A DNA stretch of 64,000 bases from Deltaproteobacteria bacterium (GTDB lineage: Bacteria; Lernaellota; Lernaellaia; JACKCT01). Numbering within the stretch: the first letter of the stretch is position 1; each line of letters begins with the position of its first letter. The notes beneath the pieces were generated by a model. It did no database searches. It was given only the letters and a program-made list of their open reading frames with translations, and was not told where the DNA came from. A program made the position numbers and the translations under genes. The DNA lies in NCBI GenBank assembly GCA_027493875.1, contig JAOSJX010000002.1, positions 1 through 64,000 on the forward strand, written 5' to 3'. Below are positions 55,503 through 64,000 of this stretch, in pieces.

Positions 55503-56605
55503 AAAACTTCCTCATACAGAGCCGTGTAACGTTCGACCATGCGTTCCACGCTGAACCTCTCGCGGTAAACGGCCTCGCCTTCCCGTCCCATCGCACGGGC
55601 TTTCAACGGGTCGGCGGCCATGCCCGCCATGGCCTCGGCGAGCGCGGCGGCGTCGCCGGGTGGAACGAGCTGGCCGTTTCGGTGATGCTCGACGGCGGTC
55701 GGAATGTCGCCCACCTGCGTGGAAATCACGGGCAGACCGGCGCTCATTCCCTCAAGAACGGACATCGGCAGACCTTCCCAACGACTTGAAAGGACAAGGG
55801 CATTCGCCGCGCGGTAAAAAAAGGCCGACGTCCAGCCGCTTCCCCGTGACGGTCACGAGCCCTTTCAAAGCGGTATCGGCCGCCCGCCGGCGCAGATCCT
55901 CTTCCAAACTTCCTTTTCCGACGAGGAGAATGCGTGCGTCGAGGCCGCGCTCGGCCAGCAAATGCGCGGCTTGGAAGAGCACGTCCAGACTTTTTGGGCC
56001 TCATAGCGAGCCACGCAGAGAAAAACGAACGACCGGTCGTCGATCCGGAATTCGTCGCGAAGCGCGCGCAGCCGGTCCGGCGGCGCGTCCGCAATCGGCG
56101 CCACGCCGTTGGGAATGACGCGAATCCGTTCGGGCGGAATCCATAGATGTTTGGAAAGGCGCGTCCGATTCTCCTCGCTGACCGACACGACCGTCACGGC
56201 GTGGGAAAGGGCCCATTCGATCGCGCGCACGCGGAAGCGATCCGCATAGGGACGTGAATGGTCCGTCACCACCACGGGGCCGATCCGCCCGGCCAGGGCC
56301 GCCAGGGTTCCGGTGAACCACGGGCCGGAATTGTGCGCGTGCACAAGAGATACGCCTTTTTCCTTGAGAAACCGGGCGAGCCGTCGGAATAGGAAAGGCG
56401 CTTTTCCTTCACGTTTCCCGAGCGCCAGCACCTCGACACCCTCGCGCTGCGCCCAATCCGCGTAATCGCCGCGAATCGTCAGGCAGATAATGAGCGGCCG
56501 GTAACGGTGCCTCGGAAGTCCCGCGGCGAGCTGGACGGCCACGCGCTCCATGCCGCCGACCTCCAGGCTGTGAACCACCTGCGCGACGCCGATCGGCTCG
56601 CTCAT
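55499..56605 (-). CDS. Glycosyltransferase family 4 (frameshift near 55860)
   Basis: VVHSLEVGGMERVAVQLAAGLPRHRYRPLIICL; PNGVAPIADAPPDRLRALR; SVLEGMSAGLPVISTQVGDIPTAVEH. Confidence 0.9.
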
Positions 56606-56790
56606 TTCGTCTGTCCCGGGTGCAAGGCGGCGGCATTCTACAAGAAAGGTCCGACCCGCGCCACGAAATCAGGACAAACCGCTCCCCTACGGTCGCTCAT
56701 CCGATTTCCTCCCCCATCCTTATTGACAATCGTCCCCGCGAAGGCTTATGTAAGTGCCTTGAAAGTCCAATATATTTCAAGAGGTTTGGT

Positions 56791-57307
56791 ATGAGCCTCC
56801 CCTTTCGCGCCCTCGCTCTTTGTCTCGTTTTGCTGGTTCCGCCGGCGCTGTCATGCGCCCCGACGGACGAGGATCAGGGCGGCTCCGAATCCGACGCCGT
56901 GGCCGTCAACATCGTGGTGGATCACGACAATTACCTCGGCTTTTTCGGTGGACCGCATCATCGGCGATATCTGGTTCTCGGACTCGGTCGGCATCATCGG
57001 CACGCCGGTGGACGTGGTCGTTCAGGTCAAGGAGCAGGATTTCGCGCGGTTCAGCGACGAATTGGTGGTCGGAACCATCACGCTGCGAAACCCGGAAATC
57101 ACGAAAGGCGGCCAGGATGTCATCGAGTTCACCCTCGACAGCCGGCGCGAGGAATTCGATTTCGTCGTGCCGCAGGTCGAAACGGTGCCGGCCGTGCTGA
57201 CCTATGACGTCCTTCTTTATGTGGAAAATCCGGGCGATGCCAACGAGTATTTCGAGGCGTCGCTCGTGTATCAGTTCCTCGTGAATCAAGGAACGCCCGC
57301 CACCTGA
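56791..57307 (+). CDS. Hypothetical lipoprotein (frameshift near 56950)
   Basis: LVPPALSCAPTDEDQGG lipobox; beta-rich ORF 56948..57307. Confidence 0.55.
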
Positions 57308-57336
57308 TCGGCTCGCCGAGGCCGCGGAGATTGCCA

Positions 57337-58268
57337 GTGGCCCGTCTTTCCGCCGTCGTCCCGTGTTTCAATGAGGAAGGCTCGCTGCCGTCGCTGACGG
57401 AAAAGCTGACGGCCGCCCTCGAAGCGACGGGCCGTGAATTCGAGATCGTTTTCGTCGACGACGGCAGCACCGACGGCAGTTTCGGCGTCATCCAACGCGC
57501 GTGTCATCGCGACAAGCGGATCAAGGCCGTCCGTTTCCGGCGCAATTTCGGAAAGAGCGCGGCGCTCATGGCCGGATTCGAGGAGACGTCGGGAGACGTC
57601 GTCATCACCCTCGACGCCGATCTCCAGGACGACCCCGACGAAATCCCCAACTTTTGGCGCGTCTGGACGAGGGGTACGACCTCGTCACGGGGTGGAAAAA
57701 GGACCGCCACGATCCGCTTGAGAAAAAAATCCCTTCGCGGTTTTTCAACGGCATCACGGCGCGCCTCACCGGCATTCCGATCCACGATTTCAACTGCGGA
57801 TTCAAGGCTTACCGGCGCGAGGTCTTGGACGAAATCGAGATTTACGGCGACCTTCACCGCTACATTCCCGTCCTCGCGCATCAAAAAGGATTCCGCATCG
57901 GGGAACTCGCCGTGCGACATCATCCGCGACGGCACGGCCGCTCGAAGTACGGTGTGGAACGCTACCTGCGCGGCGCGTCGGATCTCGTGACGATTCTTTT
58001 TCTGACGCGTTTCTTCCAACGCCCCGGCCATCTTTTCGGCGGCGGCGGCATCTTCTTCGGCTCGATCGGATTTCTGATCTGCCTCTACATGAGCTTCCTC
58101 TGGTTCATCGGCGAGCGGCCCATCGGCAACCGTCCGCTCCTTCTGCTCGGCATTCTCCTTCTCATCACGGGCGTCCAGTTCGTCTCGATCGGCCTCCTCG
58201 GCGAGATGCTCGCCAAAAACGCCTCGCGCCGCAGCCGCGCGTATTCGGTCCAAGAGAAAATTTCATGA
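57337..58268 (+). CDS. Glycosyltransferase family 2, polyprenyl-phosphate hexose synthase-like (frameshift near 57660)
   Basis: LSAVVPCFNEEGSLPSLTEKLTAALEATGREFEIVFVDDGSTDGSF; VITLDADLQDDPDEIP; C-terminal TM pair. Confidence 0.9.
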
Positions 58269-59192
58269 AGAACCGGCCGTGGATCGCGGCGCTGCGCTGG
58301 ATCGCCGCGCTCGGCATCCTGGCGTTTCTTGTCGCGGCGCTCGCGGGGCAGTGGGACGCGCTCGATGCGCGGCGGATTCACATCCATCCCGGATTTTTTT
58401 CTCATCGCCGTGGTGTGGAATCTCGTATTTTTTTCAGCTTCAGGCGGCGGTCTTCACGCGCGTTCTGGCGCGCCGGGGACACGCGCTTCCGCTCACCAAA
58501 TCCTTCGCCGCGTGGTCGGCCTCGCAGGTCGCCAAATACGTTCCCGGAAAAGTCATGCTGCCCATCGTCCGCATCGGATTGTGCGAACGCGCCGGCGCGC
58601 CGAAATCGGCGACCGTTCTCGCGCTGTATGTCGAGATCGTTTTTGATGATCGCGACGAGCGCCATCGTGTTCGTCACGCTGGCCGGTTCCGTCTCGCGCG
58701 AAGTTGCGGGATTCGATTGGCCTCCCTATTTGCCGGCGCTCATCGCCCTGGCGGGGGTCATCGCGCTGCATCCGCGCGTCCTTGGCGGCGCCGTCAATCT
58801 CGCCCGCCGGACCGCCAAAAAAAGAATCGATCGATCTTAATCTCGGATACGGCGTCTTGATCGGCTCCGCCGCGCTCCTGGCCGCGGGCTGGCTGGCGCA
58901 CGCCTTTGCCGCGATCGCCACCGTCCGCGCCGTCGGCGTCACGCCGACGGCCGGCCTGGCGCCGCACGCCTCGCTTTTTCGCGCTGGCCTGGTTGGTCGG
59001 TTTTCTCTCGTTCTCACGCCCGGCGGCCTCGGCGTCCGCGAAGGCGTCCTCGCCGTTGTTCTCGCGCCGATGTATCCGTCCGGCATCGCCATCGCCGTCG
59101 CCCTCGTCGCGCGCCTCGCGTGGATGGCGGCGGAAGGCGTTATGGCCGCGGTTTTCTTTCCGTTTCGGCCCAAGGCGGAGGCCGGCGCATGA
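58265..59192 (+). CDS. Lysylphosphatidylglycerol synthase TM-region/UPF0104-like membrane protein (four frameshifts at homopolymers)
   Basis: AAVFTRVLARRGHALPLTKSFAAWSASQVAKYVPGKVMLPIVRIGLCERAGAPKSATVLALYVE; LTPGGLGVREGVLAVVLAP. Confidence 0.8.
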
Positions 59193-60705
59193 GCCTCGTC
59201 GAACGCCTGGCCGCACCGGCCGCCGCGCGCCGCGCCCTCTTGCTCATCACCCTCGCCGCCGTCGTCGTGCGTTTGCCGTATCTCACGGCCCCGATCGCCG
59301 ACCGGCACTCCTGGAACCAATGCTCCACGGCCACCGTCATCCGAAATTTCGCGACCGGCGGTTTCGACCTTCTCCATCCCGAGTGGGATGTTCTCGATCC
59401 CGGCCCGCCGGCGCGCAACATCGAGGCCGAGGAGGCGCCGATCTACTCCGGCGTTTCCGCTTTCCTCTACGTTCTGTTCGGGGCATCGCACGCGTGGCCG
59501 CGCCTCCTCTCGATTCTCGCGATGGCCGTCGGCGGCTTTTTTCTGTTCCGTTTGGCCGGACGCCTCTTCGATCCCGCCGCCGCGGTCGCCGCGGTTTTTC
59601 TATGGCACTTCTCCCCCTATCCCTGGTACTTCGGACGCACCATCATGTCCGACCCCTGGATGCTCGCCTCCGGCGTGGCGGCGGCGGACTACTTTCACCG
59701 ATGGCTCCAGGACGACCGCACGCGGGACCTCGCCTTGGCCGGCCTTTGGACCTGCCTCGCCGGATTGTTCAAAGCCTTCGCGCTGCACATCGGCGTTCTG
59801 TTCGCGCTGGCGCTGCTGGCCCGACGCGGCCCGCGCGGTGTTCTCGACAAGCGCTTGCTCTGGTTCGCCGCGCTGTGCCTCGTGTTGCCCGTCGCGTGGA
59901 TCGCCTACGCCGCGAAAATCGGCAGCCTCGGCAATGTCCTGACAAAACCCGGCGATGCCGTCGTCGCGGCGCCGCATCTTTGGGGCGACCCGGCGCTTCT
60001 TCTGACGCCGAAATTCTGGCTGAAAATTCAGTCGCGCGTTTTTGACCGCGCCATGACGCCGCTCGCGACCGCCCTCGTGGTGGCGGCTTTCTGGTTCGCC
60101 GACGTCCGCCGTAAAACGCATTATCCTCTCTTCTGGCTCGTCGCGGCGCTGGTCTATGTGGCCATTGTCCGGTCGGGAAATTACGAGCACAACTATTACC
60201 AGCTTCCCTTCGTCCCCGGCTTCGTCCTGATCGCGGGCGCCGGGGCCGCGGAACTCGTGCGCCGCGCCAGAACGCGCCTTGACCCGGACCGCGCGCTGAT
60301 CGGCGGCGCGCTGGCGTTTCTCGCGCTGTCGCTCGTCTACGTCCGTGCCGAATACCGCCAGGATTTGAGCAGCGTCCGGGCCGCGGAGATCGCCGCCGAG
60401 GTCACGCGGCCGGACGATCTGCTGCTCGTTCTCGACCCCGGCGCCACCAGAAAAATCAGGTGCTCTACCACGCCGGCCGGCGCGGCTGGCATGTCCGCCG
60501 TCTTGACGCTGAAATCGTGGAGCAGTACAGGCGTTGGGGCGCGGACGCGGTTGTCTTGTGTTTGTCGGACGATCAGCGCGCCCTGGGCGCGGACGTCATC
60601 CCTTATTTGCGGGCGAAATACCGATGGATGAAAAGCGGCGCCGCGGCCGGCGATGGCCGGGCGCATCTCATTCAAGTCTACTCGCTGGCCGATGGACCGT
60701 CCTGA
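59189..60705 (+). CDS. Glycosyltransferase family 39-like (frameshift near 60450)
   Basis: VRLPYLTAPIADRHSWNQCSTATVIRNFATGG...LYVLFGASHAWPRLLSILAMAVGGFFLFRL. Confidence 0.75.
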
Positions 60706-63092
60706 TCCTTCCGGCCATCGCCGTGCTCGGCTTTGGCGCGTGCGCCGGCGACCACGATCCGCCCCGCCGCAAATGGCTGACGCATAGTCTCGTCCTCACC
60801 GCGCAGGAACAGGGGCTTCGCGTCGCGCCCACGATCGCCGGGCGCCTCATTCATTTTACGGAGGAGTACGAAGCCGTCGCTCTCGATACGGAAGAAACCG
60901 ATGTCGAGCGCTCCGCGACGATACGGGTCGGCCCGGTGGCCGACGGATCGAGCCTCCGCTTTTCGTATTTCGCGCCGCCCCCCATTCTGCGGGCCGGGCC
61001 CGTCGAAATCGCCGTCGAATTTCTCGACGCGGCCGGGGCCGAACAGCGGCGCGCGTCATTCACGGTCAAGCGAAACCGTGTCCGCGAGATCCTGAACCGT
61101 ATTCGCGAAAGCTGGCAGGTCGACTACGAGTACATCGATTTCTACCGCCATTTCGACGTGCCCATCGACGCGCCGCCGGAGACGCCGTTGTCGATCCGCT
61201 TCCGCGTCCGGGCCGAACCCGAGGATCAGACGCATCGCGACGAGTACGAAAAACGCGCGGGCACGCCGATGCCGTCGCCCTTTCTCATCGCCGATCCCCG
61301 GCTCGTCGCGCCCCCGCCCGACAACCCGCCGCGCGCCTTTAACGTCCTTGTCGTGATCGTGGACGCGCTGCGCGCCGATGCGGTCGGCGCCTACGGATAC
61401 GGGCGGCGTACCACGCCCAATATCGACGCGCTGGCGGCCGAGGGTTTGCTCGTTGAAAGAGCTTACGCGCCGTCCAACTTCACGCGCGGATCGGTCACGG
61501 CGTTGTACACGGGCCGCTACGCGTCGACCCTCGGCATCCCGCTCGCCCGCTGGGATCTCTCCGGCACGGAGAAAGCCGCCTTTCGCCGCCTGACGACAAG
61601 CGGCGAACCGGCCGATCTCTTTATGGATTCACTGCCGCGCCGTCTCGCGCGGCGCGGTTACGTTACCGCGCACATCGGGTCGAATCCCTTCATTCAAGAG
61701 GGCACCGACATCGGCGCCGCGCTCGGTTTCTCTCGCACCGCGAGCTTCAACCTGCGCCGTTTCGATACGGAGGCGATCGCCTCGCAAAGCCTGGAATTCA
61801 TCCGGCGCAACGCGCTGCGCCCGTTTTTCCTCGCCATCCATTTCAACAACGGCCACGGACCGCTCCAACCGCCGGCGCGCTACGCCGAAAAATTCACCGA
61901 GGAAATCACGAACGATCCGCGCGTCTGGCCCCAACCGTACGACGCGGAAATCGCGTACGCCGACGAAAAAATCGGCGCCCTCGTCCGCGCCCTCGACCAT
62001 CTCGGCCTCGCCGACCGCACGCTCGTCATCGTGTGCGCCGACCACGGTGAAGGTTTCGAGCCGGGCCACCCCAAAGGACACGCGCACAGCCTCTATGAAG
62101 GCGAAGTCCGAGTGCCTCTCATCCTCCGCCTTTCGGGACGGTTGCCCGCGGGGGTTCGTATCCCCGGACCGGCGACTCTTCTCGACGTGGTGCCCACGGT
62201 GGGCGCGTTGATCGGAGAGGATACGGCGAACGGACTTGACGGGGAAAATCTTCTGGCGCACGTCGGCGCGCCCGACGATACCCCCGCGAATCCCGTTTAT
62301 TTGGAAGGCGCGGGCGTCTGGGCGATTTCCGACGGAGAGGACAAACTGATCGTCAAAGAAGGACCCTACGAACGCATGAATGGCAGACACCCGGCCGACG
62401 GCGGGCGGTTCCTGGAATACTACGATCTCGCCAAGGAGCCGCGCGAAAGGGCCAACATGGCCGGAACGCATCCGCCCTTCGAAACGCACCTCGCCGACAT
62501 GCTCTACGAGAAACGCCTCCAACTCGCGCGTTATCGCCAAAGCCAACTAGACGCTCTCGCCGCGACCGTCGAAAATGTGGAACACCTCTACCCGCACCGC
62601 TTCGCTGAAACCGTCAACGTGATGTTCGCCGCGGGCGAGCACGACCGCCACTTTTTCGGAACCGTTCGCTGCGCGGAAAGTCTGCTGTCGCTTCTCGGCG
62701 CCGATCTCGAGCCGGACGACGAACTCTATCCCTGGGAAAGCCGCATCGGTTTGTCCTACTCCATCGCGGTCCCGGCCGGCGAAACGCGCCGCTTCGGCTT
62801 TACGCCGTGGCCACCCGACGCCGAATTCGTCATGACCTTCCAGGATCAAACCGGCTCGCTGCCCGCGAACCACGTTTACGCCGGGCCGTATACGCTGGCG
62901 TATCCCGGCAATCCGGCGCGCCTCGGCGGCAAACGCGACGTGAAACTCCTGGCTTCGCCGTCTCCGCCGCCGGTCGACGCCGAGGTCGATTTCGGGGCGT
63001 TCATCTGGTACACGCCGGCGTCCACCAAGGCGGGCACGGCGATGGGCGGTCAGGTCAAGGATGCGCTCAAGGCCTGGGGTTACGTGAAATGA
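60690..63092 (+). CDS. Sulfatase-superfamily lipoprotein/exoprotein
   Basis: NVLVVIVDALRADAVGAYGYGRRTTPNIDALAAEGLLVERAYAPSNFTRGSVTALYTG; VIVCADHGEGFEPGHPKGHAHSLYEGEVRVPLILR. Confidence 0.85.
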   Translation, partial: RWTVLILPAIAVLGFGACAGDHDPPRRKWLTHSLVLTAQEQGLRVAPTIAGRLIHFTEEYEAVALDTEETDVERSATIRVGPVADGSSLRFSYFAPPPILRAGPVEIAVEFLDAAGAEQRRASFTVKRNRVREILNRIRESWQVDYEYIDFYRHFDVPIDAPPETPLSIRFRVRAEPEDQTHRDEYEKRAGTPMPSPFLIADPRLVAPPPDNPPRAFNVLVVIVDALRADAVGAYGYGRRTTPNIDALAAEGLLVERAYAPSNFTRGSVTALYTGRYASTLGIPLARWDLSGTEKAAFRRLTTSGEPADLFMDSLPRRLARRGYVTAHIGSNPFIQEGTDIGAALGFSRTASFNLRRFDTEAIASQSLEFIRRNALRPFFLAIHFNNGHGPLQPPARYAEKFTEEITNDPRVWPQPYDAEIAYADEKIGALVRALDHLGLADRTLVIVCADHGEGFEPGHPKGHAHSLYEGEVRVPLILRLSGRLPAGVRIPGPATLLDVVPTVGALIGEDTANGLDGENLLAHVGAPDDTPANPVYLEGAGVWAISDGEDKLIVKEGPYERMNGRHPADGGRFLEYYDLAKEPRERANMAGTHPPFETHLADMLYEKRLQLARYRQSQLDALAATVENVEHLYPHRFAETVNVMFAAGEHDRHFFGTVRCAESLLSLLGADLEPDDELYPWESRIGLSYSIAVPAGETRRFGFTPWPPDAEFVMTFQDQTGSLPANHVYAGPYTLAYPGNPARLGGKRDVKLLASPSPPPVDAEVDFGAFIWYTPASTKAGTAMGGQVKDALKAWGYVK

Positions 63093-64000
63093 CCGACGAC
63101 GCCCGCCGCCTTCGTCCCGTCCTCGCCGCGTTCGCCGGCGGCGCGGCCGCGTGGCTGATCGCGTTCGGCGCGTCCCTGGCGCTGGCGGCCGGTTTCCGCG
63201 TCATGGGTGTCGAGGACGACCGGATCACGGGCATCGTTTCCCGCCATTTTACCGGCGACGCGGTCCGATTCCTCGCCTTCACGGCCGTCGCGCATCTGGC
63301 TTTCGGACTGTGGTTCGCCGTTCCGGTCGCCGCGCTCAAGAAACCGTCGTTCGGCCTCGCTTTCTTTTTCGCCCTCGGCGCGTCGCTCGCTCTTCTCGGC
63401 TACGGCGCGGGTTATCGCCCCGCGCTTTATTCGTCCTGGCTCTACGATCGCGGCGGCCCCGCCGCGCTTGTTCATGTTTTCCTGACGCGAAATCCCGTCG
63501 CGGCGTTGGCCCTCGTGTTGCCCGCCGCCGCGGTGGTCGTCGCGCGCGCCGTCAAATCCCGCGACGCCGTTGCGTTGTTCGCCCTGATTCTTTCGCTGAC
63601 CGGCGCCGGCGCCATGGTGTTCTACCGCCCGCCGTCGCGACCCGTCGCCGCGCCGGCGTCGGCCGACAAGCCCGATCTCGTCATTCTCGCGGCGGATTCG
63701 CTTCGTCCCGACCGCCTCGCCTGCTACGGCGGAAAGCGAGCCGTGACGCCGAATATCTCCGCCCTCTGCGACGGCGCGACCATGTTCGAGGAAGCCTTCG
63801 TGCCCACCGCACGAACGTTTCCGTCCTGGGCCTCCATCCTCACCGGCCAACCGCCGTGGGTGCACGGCGTCCGCAATATGTTTCCCGATCCCGAACGCGC
63901 GACGCTCGAGGAAGCGCTGCCGCGCCGGCTCGCGCTGGCCGGCTATGAAACCGCCGTTTTCTCCGACTACGCCGGGGACGTTTTTCCGCGCATGGACGCC
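63089..64000 (+). CDS. Membrane-anchored sulfatase-superfamily protein (3' truncated by window edge)
   Basis: Frame open to the window end; TM segments then DLVILAADSLRPDRLACYGGKRAVTPNISALCDGATMFEEAFVPTARTFPSWASILTGQPPWVHGV; ATGA overlap with the upstream sulfatase. Confidence 0.8.
   Translation, partial: MTDDARRLRPVLAAFAGGAAAWLIAFGASLALAAGFRVMGVEDDRITGIVSRHFTGDAVRFLAFTAVAHLAFGLWFAVPVAALKKPSFGLAFFFALGASLALLGYGAGYRPALYSSWLYDRGGPAALVHVFLTRNPVAALALVLPAAAVVVARAVKSRDAVALFALILSLTGAGAMVFYRPPSRPVAAPASADKPDLVILAADSLRPDRLACYGGKRAVTPNISALCDGATMFEEAFVPTARTFPSWASILTGQPPWVHGVRNMFPDPERATLEEALPRRLALAGYETAVFSDYAGDVFPRMDA

Overview
High-GC 64 kb bacterial chromosomal window, most likely from a deltaproteobacterium-like environmental or MAG lineage (inference from gene content; no marker gene seen). 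Most of it is ordinary chromosome: secreted lipoproteins with Asp-rich linkers, outer-membrane proteins, a polyphosphate-type operon, a DpgA-like type III PKS locus, and a long exopolysaccharide/glycan locus (about 46-64 kb) with glycosyltransferases, flippase, ligase, FemAB-like protein, ATP-grasp, DegT aminotransferase and sulfatase-superfamily proteins. Many genes are broken into overlapping ORFs in different frames, several exactly at homopolymers; I treat these as probable indel errors and annotate the reconstructed genes. The accessory hot spot is about 7.2-10.4 kb. It holds an 8-nt-period array with hairpins, a lower-GC PD-(D/E)XK-like nuclease, a GIY-YIG ORF flanked on both sides by tRNA/tmRNA T-arm-like sequences with a perfect 21-bp inverted repeat over the CCA end, and a composite intergenic repeat apparently interrupted by a roughly 325-bp palindromic cassette; an uninterrupted copy of that repeat lies at about 25.23-25.35 kb. 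Several intergenic arrays of unrelated sequence share a 7-nt period. No CRISPR array, rRNA operon, prophage or transposase gene was recognised.
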